A DNA stretch of 64,000 bases from Platerodrilus igneus. Lineage: Eukaryota; Arthropoda; Insecta; Coleoptera; Lycidae. This document shows, one piece after another, positions 31,405 through 44,546 of this stretch. Position 1 is the first letter of the stretch. Every line of letters begins with the position of its first letter. The DNA lies in assembly GCA_036346225.1 (NCBI GenBank), contig JARFIW010001453.1, forward strand, positions 124,001-188,000, in the 5' to 3' direction. Made by a program: the position numbers and the translations under genes. A model generated the notes under the pieces. It was given only the letters and a program-made list of their open reading frames with translations, did no database searches and had not been told where the DNA came from.

Positions 31405-33329
31405 CACTGTGCAACCGTAAAGTCCGGATGAAAACGACGTATTTTCATGAAAACTTCAAAAGCACATCTATTTTAGTTTTTTCTTGCGGTTTTATTGCTT
31501 ATAGTTTTAGCTCTGTAGATTCATACCCTAAGGTAGGGTGAAATCAACCCTTAAAATCTTAAATAGCAATAGGGGTCAAGTGACATATCATTATAAAGCC
31601 TATTTCGTCCTCTTTTCAAAAATGTCTTACTTTTAATCTTTGTCGATTAGTTTCCGAGAAATTAATTTTTCCAAGAATTAAGTTAACTAATGCAATAAAT
31701 AAGTACAATTATAAATTATTTGATCAATCATCAACCAAAATACGTCTCAAGAAATTAAAATTAAACTAAAATTATATTAAATGTTAAAATTGCCACCCAT
31801 TCACTTCTTGCCAGTAAGCAATTCTATTTAAAAATTCCTGAAGAACATTGTTTATTGTGTCTGCCTCTATAAGACGAATTTCTTGAGTTATTCACCGTTT
31901 TAAATCGTCAAGATTTTCCGGCCTCGTGATATAAATTTTAGATTTTAAATAACCCCTCAGAAAAAATCAAGTGGGGTAAGATCTGGCGATCTAGCTGGCA
32001 ACTCTATTGGCCCTCGCCTGCCAATCCATCTACCTGGAAGGTTAGCTTTTAGAAATTCACAAACATGACGCGCGAAATGGGGCGGTGCACCATCTTGTTG
32101 AAACCAAACTCTATTAAGGAGATCTGGATTCTCTTGACCAGGTTCAAGTCCAACTAGAGCAAGTAGTAAATCATTTTAAAGAAAATTGAGGTATATTTCT
32201 CAAGTGAAAGTGCTATCGCTAAAGTATGGTCCTAATATCTTGTCGCCTGTTATTCCTACCCACACATTTACCTTTTGAGGGCATTGAGTGTCTCGCATCC
32301 AGCGAGGATTCTCTCGACTCCAGTAACGACAATTTTGTCGATTAACGTCTCCATTTACAGTGAAAGTTGCTTCGTCGGAAAATACAATGAGACGATAAAA
32401 ATTCGGATTGTTTGCTTGCGTGTGCATAACCACTTCACAAAATTGCAGACGTCTAGTACAATCGTCTTCGTTCAGTTTTTGAACTGTTTGAATTTTGCAG
32501 GGATGAAACTTTTCCTTCTTTAGAATCTTATGCACTGAACTCTGACTAATTTAGTTTTCCACTGCAAGTGATCGTGTCGACAAATGTGGATTCTCTTCTA
32601 CTTTCAAAAAAACTTCTAACTTAATATCATTATTGACTTTTGGACGACCAGTTTTAGGCATATCTTTTACACTACCAGTTTCCAAAAATTTGTTGGCTAT
32701 TTTTTCAATCGTTGAACGCGTTGCGTTATCTGAAGATTTGGGTATTTTGTATTGAACAATGCGCACACATCATTGTGAGTTGTTAGATTATCATAACCAA
32801 GATAAATTAAAATTTCAATCCTTGAATTTCGGTTAAATTAACCATAATCTCAAAGCATCAAACTACAATGAACTAATGCAAATTCTACGGATTTTAACAG
32901 TTTTGTTGTTGATCTGTCGTTTATTAAAACAACTAGTTTAACAGTTGAATGCAATAGGAAATTAGATATTTTTTGAATAAAAGGTTAGTATTAATATTGC
33001 AATATTGCAAACGGAACGCCAAATCGGTTTTTATATTAGTTAACTTAATTCTTAGAAAAATCAATATTTCGGAAAGTACTCGACGAAGATTAAAAGTAAG
33101 ACATTTTTGGAAAGAAGACGAAATGGGCTTTACAATGATGTCACTTGATCCCTATTGCTATTTAAGATTTCAAGGGTTGATTTCACCCTACCTTAGAGGA
33201 TGAATCTACAGAGCTGAAGCTATAAGCAATAAAACCGCAAGAAAAAACTAAAATTGACGTATTTTTGGAGTTTTCATAAAAATACGTCGTTATCATTTTA
33301 TTATTAGAGATCCAAACTTTACGGTCACA

Positions 33330-33332
<3 letters not shown>
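31405..33332 (-). mobile_element. Tc1/mariner-superfamily element with ~290-bp terminal inverted repeats
   Basis: Left (31405-31690) and right (33035-33332) arms are reverse complements with a modest number of changes. The outer words are CACTGTGCAACCGTAAAGT and the complement of CAGTGTGACCGTAAAGT. TA flanks both sides (31403-31404, 33333-33334), and the target is a TA-rich microsatellite. The single gene lies on the minus strand. Confidence 0.9.
31784..32880 (-). pseudogene. Transposase of the long-TIR element (DDE_3, DUF4817 group), broken
   Basis: N-terminal part (32766-32551): basic, K-F-L-E-T-G-S-V and T-G-R-P linker, a helix-turn-helix-like region. Middle (32535-32200): H-P-C-K-I-Q-T-V-Q-K-L, F-S-D-E-A-T-F (first catalytic Asp), N-V-W-V-G-I. 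Downstream to 31784 the family continues in another frame: Q-D-G-A-P-P-H-F-A (second Asp), A-R-S-P-D-L-T-P (third), with internal stops (for example near 31965). All three catalytic acidic residues can be found but across several frames, so no intact product. The N-terminal DUF4817 helix-turn-helix appears lost or shifted here, while a fragment of that domain stands alone at 16299. Confidence 0.85.
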
Positions 33333-33361
<29 letters not shown>

Positions 33362-33363
<2 letters not shown>

Positions 33364-33510
33364 CTGTGGTAAGGTCGTACGTTGAGGTGCCGCTACAAGA
33401 GTGATGTGATATGATAAGGCCTCGCGTTGGAGCTCCACTGAAAGAGTGCTATAACAACGCCGCGTTGCGAGCGTCACTAAAAGATTGCTGCGATACAGAT
33501 TCAGCAATTT
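33362..33510 (-). repeat. LTR 3' end with tandem primer-binding-like units (element E)
   Basis: Read on the minus strand, about four ~45-bp units contain CTCAACGT/CCAACGCG/GCAACGCGG words and TTATCACAGCA-like ends, and the sequence stops at a (TA)n tract at 33335-33361. It has the layout of the array in element A and of the shorter ones in B and C. The body of the LTR is not matched elsewhere in the window. Confidence 0.6.
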
Positions 33511-35212
33511 GTAAAACTTGAAATTGTTCACTTACTTTCCTTTCTAACTTTGCCTGGCTAGCTCAATGGAATTGACGGGCTTTTCAAAATGAAATCAAAC
33601 ACAGCAATATCATAAAGCATTTATACAGTATGAAATATTTTCCCTTGTACAAAAGCATACAAAACATTTACAACATCGTTTCTTTCATACAAAATAATGT
33701 CAAAAAGTATTTATTATAAAAAGAAAATTCCTTACCTTATTTTAAAATCACAGAACTAAATTTCCTTTTTTTTTTAGGAATATTTTACCTGACTTTATTT
33801 ATTCCATGCTTGTAAAATTTGTTTGGCTAAAAAATCCTTGACAGATAATCTATTAAAATGTCAGAGTGTTTCGAACTTTGAACACAAACTTTTCTGGTAA
33901 AAAAGTCCTTTACAAAAAAAATTATTAGGACTATCTTAAACTAAATACAAATACTCTAATATCAGTTAAAAATAAATCTAATAGTAATACTTGCAGACTC
34001 CACAGAAACGCTTCTCGTAATTAAATATCTTCTTATTTTAAATTAACGTCAAATCGGCTTACAAGATTTTTCATATCTTAAATCCTCATTTCAAACATCA
34101 GTTACCAAAGTAAATTATGCTTTTAAATCTTTCTTTCAATTATTTAATAAAATTTTAAAAATAGCGCTATGTTGAAGTTTTCCCTCTTCATTGTAGTTTA
34201 ATAAATTCCATTTTTATTTAATTTGCATTTAAAACATCATTTCTATATTTATTGTACCATCGTGATTATTAAATTACAGTATGCATTCTGCATACTTCAA
34301 TCATCTTCGCAAAACAACAGCTCATGACTTAAATCAAAATAACATTTTGCGATAGAATTTAAGAATCGCATGAATCTCCTAATTAATAAACGTTTTTTTA
34401 TATATACAAATTATTTATTTTCTAGAACCTTGTACAATGTGTATGGAACATTATGATGCAAGGTTTTGCAGAAAAACTCATTAGTGTCTAACATCGCAGT
34501 GTTTATTACCTGGTAATCTCGTTCGACTTATTCGTGACGCGCGCTGTTTGTTTTTGTTTAACACATATACGATTATTGTGGCGTATCGCTTCTCTCCAAC
34601 AGTGAATGCGATGATCATAAACATTTCTTATCAATTTCTATTACATTTTCTGGATTTTTTAGTGATCGGGCCGCTTCTTGGAATAAATGTTTCATGAAAT
34701 ATTTACGCCATTCTAAATACGTATGACTAATATTCTAGAGAATTATTTATTTAAAATAAATTTCTGTAATCCACAGGGTAATTAATTTAAACTTTAATTG
34801 CTTTTTAATGCAAAAAGGGTTGCATTTTATAGAAATATTTGCTTTTATGGCAAATCATGTTTCAGTACACAAAATTAATATTAAAATTGAGGTTTTTAAA
34901 TACATGTTGATTGTAGTTTTTATGCTTGATGCGTAAAGACAGTACTATTCTATGCTATGTACAGCAAATGAAAAGCTTGTTTATCAAAAATGTATTGATA
35001 ATTATAAGTGAAAATAAATGGCTTTGTATTTATCTTAAAATGATCGATTTGCGTTTGCATTGAATGCGTTTTTGGGGTATATAAAATTAATTATACAGCT
35101 TACGTTACTTGCTATTTATTTACAATACGTTTATATCATACAGGGTGATTATTTATACACCGGCAATTGCATTTTTTGCTTGTACATTAATGAATTAAGG
35201 TACGCTTGTATT

Positions 35213-35441
35213 ATACAGGGCGTAACCTTGAATTTACGGAAATTTCTATCTTTCGAATTCTATTATATTTTAGTGGGATTTATTTGTACAATTTGGGTTT
35301 TAGTGACATATATATTGACGTGATAAGGAGGTTACGGGAAGTCATTGAAACCCAACTTCTATAAATAAAGCCAACCCAAATATTTAGACCAGAAAAAAGT
35401 TGAAATTTCCGAGTATTTATTGTTTTACCCTGTATATAAAT
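35213..35441. repeat. CAGGGTG/CACCCTG-bounded repeat
   Basis: Starts at ATACAGGGCGTAA and ends at TTACCCTGTATA, a short terminal inverted repeat, with another TACAGGGTG just upstream at 35140. A common insect nonautonomous repeat type. Confidence 0.5.
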
Positions 35442-36029
35442 ACAAGCGTATTTCTTTGCCATCAAAAAACACAGTTCGTATTAATTATGTGACAAGTTTC
35501 CCATGTTTTTCGTGTTTTTATTTTTTAGATGTAAAGCCATTCATTATTATAAAAATACTCCTTCCGTGCATAAAATATACACTTCACTCGTCGTAAATAG
35601 CATATAATAGTTTTAATTCTTAGATTTTGAAAATAGCGATCCCGAGGATAAGCACTGAAATTTTTGCTTTTTAGGTGAATTGTGTACTTAGTTTAGAGAA
35701 AGAGTAGTTTTGTTTAGTTTTTTTGTTTTAAGAGGTTACTTACATATTGGTCTATTTGAGATCACGTTTAGCGATATATTATTTTGTTAGAGTAATTTCG
35801 TTATTCTTTTAGGACCTTTAATATAGAGTTATGTTGCGCATTGATACCTAAAGGGGAGGTTGAGAATCTATTATGGTCGTCTTTATGTAGCTGCTCCCGT
35901 TGGTTGAGCGCAAAAATTTTGTTCTTCGTTCTTAAGAACAAAGATTTAGTAGGACTTTAAGAAGAAATTTGTTGCGAACTTTTGTTGACGATAAGTCAGC
36001 CAAAATTTTTTGGTTGTGTTCCACCCTAA

Positions 36030-36400
36030 AACCGTAAATTTATGGTGTGGCTTATGGTCCTAATTGATTGCACATTTCGCGGTAAAGTTAGGTTGTCAGA
36101 ACCTGACTTTTTATTTTTGCGACCGCCTCTTTAGGAGATGACTTAAAGGTTTCGTTAGTTGTCTACAATACTTTGTGCGTGGATGACGCAATGATGTTTT
36201 TAATTGCGTTTCGCTTCAAGTCAAAAATGTATGGTCTGGCGTGTGGTGCAAATTGGTTGCACGTTTGGCGGTGAAGTTAGGTTGTAAGAAACTGATTTCT
36301 TATTTTTACAATTGCTTCTTTAAGAGATGATTTAGAGGTTTTGTATGTTGTCTACGCTGTTTTGCACGTGGATAAGACGCAGTGATGAACTTGGTACGGC
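36030..36400. repeat. Tandem duplication, period about 195 bp
   Basis: Two diverged copies share TGGTGTGGCTTATGGT-like starts, GGTGAAGTTAGGTTGT, TTTAGGAGATGA and GCGTGGATGACGCA. No coding sequence. Confidence 0.7.
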
Positions 36401-36833
36401 AGCGATAAACATTTATTTCCTACTATCTGTTGTGGTGGTTTCTCTCTGCTAACATCTATAATGTAAAAGTATATTCTAGTGTAAAATGTGTGGAGAGAAT
36501 ACCTCTCTAAAGTATTGGTGGGATTATTATCACTAGAGAGCCTGTTCCGAATCTTTATGTGTAGAGATGTAGATATTTCTGAGATTTCATTTGCAGAGTA
36601 GTAGTTAGAAGTATTGTACATAATTATCCTTAGCTTAGGTTTTGGTAATTGAGGTTGAGGTGATATGTAGGTCTGTGGATATGATTTGTTTAGACTTTCC
36701 CCGTGTTTATTAAGGGTATTAGACCTTACCGATTTAGACTTTATCGATTTTGACCTTTTACCAACTGCGACTTCGGGGATGTGTCCCATTTATAGACATT
36801 TTGTACGCACGGCTACAAATGCTTTTCTTTGAC

Positions 36834-37534
36834 TACACATAATGAGTGTTGACTTCAGTATATTTAAAATTTTGGCGTTTATGGATTCACAGGTCCAAAA
36901 ATAGAATTAGATTGTTTCGTGCCGTTACATCATAAAAAAATTTTATAGTTTCTCTATAAAAGAGATTCTGTAGTAACTATGATTTTTTTCGGAGAGGCTG
37001 TGTAACGTAAATTAATTTTTAAGATACGTTATTTAAAATAATCATCCTGATTTAATTAAGAAAAGCAAGTTTTATTATTAAAATTGTAAAATTTTCGTTC
37101 TTGTACTTTAAATAAGAGCACGCTTTACAAATATCAAGTCTAGCGTGATAATTTTACATGTTTTCAAATGAAAGTGGTTGGGTTTATCCAACTAACTAGT
37201 AATACATATCACGTTTAGAGCCGTGTTAGTCGCACCTGCACCCGATTAATATTCTAATATGTTTTTAACTTGATGACATAGTAAATGTGAAGCCAGTTAG
37301 ATTTGAATGGAATAAAACAACTTGTAATACCAGAATTCTTTAATCTTGTCTGAATTTGATTGTCTGTAAACAACAAATTTATGACGAACTAGAGCTTAAT
37401 ACTTGATTATTGTTAATTCTCAGGCGTTCCTTAGGGGAGTCTTCCCGAACTTGCTTGGTATTGCTAAATTAATTATGATGCTTTTATTACACAGTTGTCA
37501 CTTCTTTGTAAATACGATAATTATTGAAATTTGC

Positions 37535-37590
<56 letters not shown>

Positions 37591-39222
37591 GAATTTAAAA
37601 AGGAGTTGCTTATTTAAGAGTGGTTTTTCACCCTAAAATTAATGTCTCCAAATTAAAGTATTGGTTTACCATTTACACTCTAGTAAGGTGTTGTGTGTTT
37701 ACTTGTGTCTACGTGGAGAACCACGAATCGTGGTTTTGGTTTAATAAATTAATTATTTTGTTTTCGGACACATAGTATAAAGGGTCAGTAGAACAGCATC
37801 TTTTTAATGTTGAGATTCATTTAAGAGTAAAATGGATTTATGCATATTCCACAGGATTCTTGCTTTCGTGTCGCTATAACGTAAATGCCGTGGCGCTTTC
37901 CTTTTTAGTGTTTTGAGTGATGAAACAAAATCGGCCCACAACCCAGTCTTATACCAGAGCTATGAAGTAATGTTCAAAGTTAATCGTTTACCTAAATAGG
38001 AGCTTCCTTTTTCTTTTAGTTACTTACCAACCAACTTCATCTTGGACTATCGTTTTATTCAAGAAACCTCCATATGATAGCGATTACCATAAAAAAGTAG
38101 ACAACCCTCTCTCGTAACCACCACCAAATATCGTTACTCTAGCGCTAGCAACGTAGGTTAACAGATAAAAAACGAAAAAACGGTTACAATATATGTGTGA
38201 AACGTGGGATTAGCGGACAGGTAAAAGGTAGAAGCCTTTGAAATGTGGTGCTACAGACACATGATGAAGATATCATGGACAGACAAAGTTAAGAACAAAG
38301 AAGTTCTGAAATTGGTAGGAAGAAAAGAAAATATGTAGAAAGCAATAAAAATGAGAATACTAGGATTATAGGATACGTACTACGACATGAGCGAATAGTG
38401 CGTGCTATACTGTGAGCAGAGAAAGGAAATAGAGAGGTAGATGTTGATCTAAATTAGACTATTGCACACAGATAGTGAAAGATGTAGGTTGTGGGAAGTT
38501 TAGGAAAATTTGTGGGCTAGCTCTGAATAGAAATCAATAGAGGTATGCGTTCAAGCAGTTGCAAGACGGAAAAAGTTAAGAATGAAAATAAGTAATTGTA
38601 TTTAAACCTTATGCTTATCGGAAAGAGTAATTGGAAAACTATGTTCAGTAAGTGTCTAAGTGGCAAAGGAACTTGATAGCTGTCAGGTTACTTAACCCTT
38701 TTGCGTATCGTTGAATATCGGTGCAATATGGTATAGGTTTTAGAAAACAACAGAAGCGGAAAAGTGCAACAGATATAAAATAAAAGATTAGCACAAAGCC
38801 GTTCTATAGTTAAAAGGAAAATGCAGCTGCTATGTTTGAAGACATCAAACATTAAAACAAGAAACTATTGCTGAAAGCATTTGTGTGGAGTACAGCACTT
38901 TACGGTTGTGAAACGTGAACAGTAGGAGAAACCTACAGAAAAAATATAGAAGCCTTTGAAATGTGGTACTACAGACGTATGATAAAGATATGGACAGACA
39001 AAGTTAAGCACAAGAAGTACTAGAAATGGCAGGGGAAAGAGAAGTATATGGTAAACGGTAGAAAATAAGAATGATGGGATGATAGGAGACATACTAAGGC
39101 ATTACGGAATAGCGCGGCTTATATTAGAAGTAGAGAAAGAAAAAGAAAAGTAGATGTAGACTTAGATTAAACTATTGCACACAGATAGTGAAACATGTAG
39201 GGAGGACAATGCAGGCACACAT
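36834..39222 (+). repeat. Left outer arm of a ~25-kb inverted repeat
   Basis: Reverse complement of 57443-61697 without the 1.85-kb insert at 57734-59579. Collinear over its whole length, including a (TA)n tract (37541-37587 with 60932-60984). By eye the arms are about 95% alike with small indels. Confidence 0.9.
38165..39222 (+). mobile_element. Two tandem LINE 3'-end fragments in the left arm
   Basis: 38165-38755 matches the LINE C-terminal region and 3' UTR (GAAGCCTTTGAAATGTGGTG, GACAGACAAAGTTAAGAAC, then the TAAGTGGCAAAGGAAC 3' UTR word). Immediately behind, 38790-39222 starts again within the LINE's coding part (equivalent to about 4960). Decayed, no frame. Confidence 0.75.
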
Positions 39223-39580
39223 AAGATGAAATAATAACTTAGACTTTTATGCAAAGCTCAAATGATCATTTCAAATCGAGCTAGTAATTGAAAGATGGAG
39301 AATATAAGGTCTTTGACTGAACTTGAATCTGTATCTTGGTTTTGCCGGAACCATGCGTTTACCAATTACGCCACCGAGACCGATGACGAAAATTGGGAAA
39401 TTTGCAAATTTAAATCATGTACACAACTATACATGGTTCCGGCAAAACCAACATTCAGGTTCAAGTCCAATCCAAGACCTTATATTTTCCACTTTTCAAT
39501 TACTAGCTCTATTTGAAATGATCATTTGGGCTTTGCATAAAAGTCTAAGTTATTATTTCATCTTATTCACTGCAATACAA
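39223..39580. mobile_element. Head-to-head SINE dimer (left copy)
   Basis: Two SINE units meet at their tRNA-like heads near 39385: the left one is on minus, the right on plus. Each ends in ATTATTTCATCTTA. The left unit keeps the head (TGGCGTAATTGG A box, GATTCAAGTTC B box); the right unit keeps the B-box half and has a different 5' part. Confidence 0.75.
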
Positions 39581-39621
39581 TAGTATTTATCAACTTACCT
39601 TGTGTAATTTACTACCTAAAA

Positions 39622-39627
39622 TATTTA

Positions 39628-39693
<66 letters not shown>

Positions 39694-39696
39694 TAC

Positions 39697-39732
<36 letters not shown>
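39622..39732. repeat. (TA)n microsatellite with TACATA variants
   Basis: About 110 bp TA tract; open frames across it (Tyr-Ile repeats) are artefacts. Confidence 0.95.
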
Positions 39733-39734
<2 letters not shown>

Positions 39735-40416
39735 TGCTGTGATAAGGGGTTGTTTAAGGGTGTATTTTATAGCAATGGTCGTTTAGTAACCATAAATTAT
39801 AATAGGAAGCACAAAACTGCATTTATTTAGGAGAAAATTTAATAATTCTTATATTATGTAAATAGTAAGCATTTAACACCCTGTATATAGAGCACAAGTA
39901 GTTTTAAGCGACGCAAATGAACACATCTTACAACAATAGGACGCATAGTTAGTATAGAAATAGGTAATTCATACATTAGGTGAATAACAAGTATTTACCA
40001 CCCGGTATATAGAACTTCATTAATTTTAAGTACTGCAAATAACAATATTTTTCAGTAAAGAAGCACTCTTATTTAGGGGAATAATAATAAATGTAATTAA
40101 ACACGAATTCAAAAGGTTTCTAATTAGTTATGATATAATACGGAGATAAGAGATAAAATTTAACAAAGCCTTGTGTAAGTGCGTAGAAACAATTAACATC
40201 TTTGATAAGAAAATGCAGTTCAAAGATGCGTAAATAAATAAACATACACGAAAATCGAAGTTGAAATTACATTATGTATTTTTGTATAATATGGAAAACG
40301 CGATATCTAAACAAACAACGGATGGTCTAGATAGCGTACAATATGGTGTCAAATAAACATATTACATGGGAAAAGAGTATATTACATCAGAAAACCACTT
40401 CAAGTGTGTGATTCTG
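39733..40416 (+). mobile_element. 5' fragment of an A-type LTR
   Basis: TGCTGTGATAAGGGGTTGTT start, AACACCCTGTATAT and AAGCGACGCA words match the first ~680 bp of the element A LTR, diverged. Cut at 40417 by a D-type LTR. Confidence 0.8.
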
Positions 40417-42369
40417 TGCTGTGATTCTCGCCCTTTTGAATCTCTTCAGATAGTCGCCTTTTTACTCTTTAGGCCTCGGCTACTCACCTAGTTAAAACTT
40501 TCATCCTCATTCATAAAAAAAAAACACATTCCTACCACAAACATCAACGTTAACTCTATTTACATCAATATTCATAATACATTAAAATTTCAAAATTAAA
40601 TTTCAGCATAAATTTCAGTATCATAAAATTTCAAGTTTAAATTTGTCATCAGTTTTAATTTGCATCCAGAATTAAAGTCCTGGTAGGATGCATACTAATT
40701 AAGTTACAATATGTTCAGACCTGAATAAAAGGGAGCATCTCCCACCCCTTTACGTTAATTAAACAGGTTAGTCTAATTGAGCTCAAAGACAGACCCAAAT
40801 TTTCATCATAATCAAAACATAAACTGCTAAATACTCCTTTCTACTTAAACAAGAAAATTTTACCTCAAAATTCAAATTTGTTGTTTATACAAATTCACTA
40901 CTGTCCATTTTTTATCAAACAAATTATAAAGATATTCAACACACACCAAAACATCTAAGATCGAACAAAATGCATAATTTACCTGAAGGTTAATGCACTC
41001 GGGGCTCCATTGTACATCGTCCTTGCTAACCCCACCATTCCAGCTGGGTTATGTTTACGTCCTAGGATTCCTGGTCGCCTTTTCAAATTCATCTACAACA
41101 CCATTCGTTTAAAAAGTTTCAGGGCTTCTCAGGAACGCATCTATGTATATCTAAATCTTGTTTGTAGATCCAATCACGTTTACTAATAACATTTGATTAC
41201 TCACTCCCGAACAAAATAGCAAAGAAATTCATAATTCGTTCACGCTATACTAAAAACTGCATACTTCAATGTATTTATTTATCGCTACTAATTGGGATAA
41301 TTGGTACAGTAATGCCCGCAAATATAACTAGACTTTATTACCTTATCTATCTTCTGTAAGTGCACTAAAGCATAATAACTTGTATCGTAGCACGTATTCT
41401 GGTTGAAGTATGGTATAACAGCAAAAAATAAAGAGCAAACTGTTTTAAAGTATTCAATAAAATCAAAAATCTAAGAGCCAAACTGTTTAAAGTATTGAAT
41501 AAAAATCGAAAATCTAAGAGAGCGAAACTCCTATAAACATGGGTTTATATAATAGCGTGTCGGATTTGTCCCGCAACGGACAATTTTCAGAAATTCGCTT
41601 TCTCTGTTCCCTTTTCGACAGTCCGGCACAGCGATTCTACTAAAATTTTGCACTCGTGCCAGTTAAATCTAAGAAATTTTCACACGTCTCGCCACGCGTC
41701 TGCGAATAACTAATTAATTTTATCTAGAAATTGTTGTTCCCACCTCTCACATCTGCAACTTATTTCAACCAATCGCAAACCTAGTGACGTTGCTCAAATC
41801 ACGCCTTTTATTATCCGTGTCTCTGCCTTGCGCATTTTATCCGTCTTTTTCTAACCTGGTCTTAGTGGTGCAAATCGATATTATTTATTATCGGTTATTT
41901 CAATCCACGTGGATTCTTACTTGAGTTAAATAACCGCTCAACTAGCCTTACTCGTTAATATAAGCTACGGTTTATCCGACCGTTTGCAATATACGCAAAA
42001 TTTTCATGTTTATCCAAACAAATTCACAGAACTCGACATTTAAAATACGCAGGTGTTCAATCGTAATACTTCTACGATTTGGGTATTATTGGGTTTTTAA
42101 AAGCTTTTATGCATATTATACCTTAATAATCGTTCAATTAACTCCAATTAAAATAATAATGAATGGCATTGACTTCTACCCTTTAATTTTTTGCGAATAT
42201 TAATTAAATATTAATTATTATTTGTACACTTTGTTTAATACCCGTTACTTAAAATTTGAATTAATTAATATAAATTTCGCACGTAATTTCTATTTGTTTT
42301 TTTTATACAAGGTGATTACAATTATTTGATGTTGTTAATTAATTTTCTACCCTGGTCTAAATTTGAGTA
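40417..42369 (-). mobile_element. Solo LTR, subfamily D (1.95 kb)
   Basis: Minus orientation: starts TACTCAAATTTAGACCAGG at 42369 and ends ATCACAGCA at 40417. Homologous to the B/C LTRs (diverged) and to the fragment at 8345-9517. No internal part remains. Confidence 0.8.
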
Positions 42370-42372
42370 ATA

Positions 42373-42419
<47 letters not shown>
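42370..42419. repeat. (TA)n target tract between two LTRs
   Basis: TA tract with one TATATGTA variant. It ends in ATAT, the likely target duplication of element B (ATAT also at 49824-49827). Confidence 0.9.
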
Positions 42420-42421
<2 letters not shown>

Positions 42422-44546
42422 CTGTGATATACTCCTTTGAATGCGGGAACTGGGTCCTTTCAACAAAAAAATTCTAGTCCCACCGATTGGGCGTCATAAA
42501 CTGCTGTGATCCTGGTTTCGCTTCAGCTGCTCACCTAATTTTATAAACCTCCTCATTCATAAAATTAAACAACACATTCCTACCACAAACATCAACGTTA
42601 ACTCTATTTACATCAATATTCAGAATACATTAAATTTTCAAATTAAATTTCAGCATAAAATTCAGTTTTAAAAGAATTTCAAGATTAATTTTATTATCAT
42701 TTTAATGTGCATCCAGAATTAAAGTCCTTGTTGGATGCCTACTAATTAATATAACAATATAAGCAGACCGGAGTCTGAGTATAAAGGAGCATCTACCACC
42801 CTTTACGTTAATTAACCAAGTTCGTCTAATTGAGCTCAAAGACATACCCAAAGTTTCATCATAATTCAGAACATCAATACTAAATACCCTTTCTACTTAA
42901 ACAAGCAAATTTCATCTTAAAATTAAAATTTTATGGTTAGTACAATTTCACTAATGTCCATTTAAAGTAAATCAATTATAAAGTTATTCAACACACACAA
43001 AATGTCAAACAAAATAGTATAATTTACCTGAAGGTTACTGTCCTCGTAGCTTCAATGTACATCGTCCCTTTAGTTAATCACACCATTCCAACAGGATTAT
43101 ATTTACGGCTTCTAATTCTCAACGCTTTTAAAATTTTCTCTATCACCATTTATTTAAAGTTGTTTCTGGGCTTTTCCGGAACTCATCTGTGTATATCTGA
43201 CCCTTGTTTCGTGGATCCAGACACGTATTTAAACCATTTAATTATTAACACCCCCGAAAAATATCAGAGAAATTCATGCGTCTTTCACCAATATACGCCA
43301 AAACTGCCTACTTTTGTGTATACATTTGTCGTTGTAAATTTTGCTAATTGGTACAGTGATACTAAATTTTATTACCTTGTATCTAAGTGCACTGAAGTAC
43401 ATTCATGTTAGCACGTAAATAACAAACTATTTTGAATCACTAAAATATACGAGCAAAATTTTAAATTATTTTATCAAACTAAAATGCACTGTTTAACATC
43501 TTGAATCAAGTCGCGGATGTAAGAGCTTTTAACGCATCGAATAGTCAAAAGTCTAAGAGAGCTTGTTTATATTCACCTCGGTATATATATCAAAAAGCCT
43601 GTCTGTCGGTCTGTTCCCCAAAACGGGTAATTCTAAAGAATTTCTCATTCTATGTTCCCAGTCCGTCGCTCGCGCGTCGGTTTTTACGAATTTTTCACTC
43701 GCCCCATTTAAATCTCAGAAATTCTCACACGGCACGCAAACATGTCCGAGAAAACTAATTAATTTTGTACAGAAATTGTTGTTTCTACCTCTGATATTTG
43801 CATCCTATTTTCAACCAATTGTGACCCTCGTGACGTTGCTTAAATCACGCCTTTTACTATATGTGTCTTTGCTTGACGCATTTTCTCTTTCCTTTTCTAA
43901 CCTGTTCGTATTGGTGCAAATTGATATTCTTTATTATCGATTATATTTTAGTCCATGTGGACTATCTGGGTTTAATAACCCCGTATCGCATCTTCTCGTG
44001 ACGTTAAGCCCCGGTTTCTCCAAGATTCTTTGTAAACATTAATTATCTGCAAGATTTTCGCCGAATGAGCTTTTTAAATAAACCCTGTTTTGTATTTCGT
44101 GCTAAAGCATCTGACCGTTTCCAATACCCTTAGAATCGACATGTTTATCTAAACAAATTAAACTGAAATTGCCTTTTAAAATACGCAGGTGTGTTCAAAC
44201 ATCCTACTTCTAACTAACACTTCTAGGATTTGCATTTTATTGGGTTTTTACAAGTTTCTATAGATATTATCTGTACGTTTTGTTCAATACCGGTTACTTG
44301 AAATAGAGTTAATTAAGATAAATTTTGCACGTAATTTCCATTTGTTTAGGAATAATTACATTACACGCAGAACTTTTTAATACTTCTTCTTTTGATATAA
44401 AGCGTCTCTTATGTTTAATGAAACTAATAAATTTTTATGCTTCACGGTTTTAATAACGCGTATTATCTAATAAAATTACTTATACACGGTGATTAAAATT
44501 ATTTGATGTGATTATTTAATTTTCTACCCTGGTCTAAATATGAGTA
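42420..44546 (-). repeat. 3' LTR of element B
   Basis: Ends CACAGCA (42420) and starts TACTCATATTTAGACC (44546) on the minus strand; preceded by a polypurine tract, ATAGGGGGAAAA, at about 44547-44560. ORFs across it are not genes. Confidence 0.88.

Larger units (their letters stand above)
33511..36833. other. Noncoding region, probably the rest of LTR E and unique DNA
   Basis: AT-rich, no coding sequence recognised. It includes the two repeats listed separately at 35213-35441 and 36030-36400. An ORF on the minus strand at 36352-36789 shows no family motif. Confidence 0.45.

Noticed and set aside
39600..39830. Tyr-Ile-repeat proteins, also at 57166-57488 and 63174-63575 in part
   Set aside because: Translation of TA microsatellites.
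43055..44042. Open frames of up to 159 codons, repeated at 48313-49300
   Set aside because: Antisense frames across the B LTR; both copies arise from LTR identity and have no family motif.
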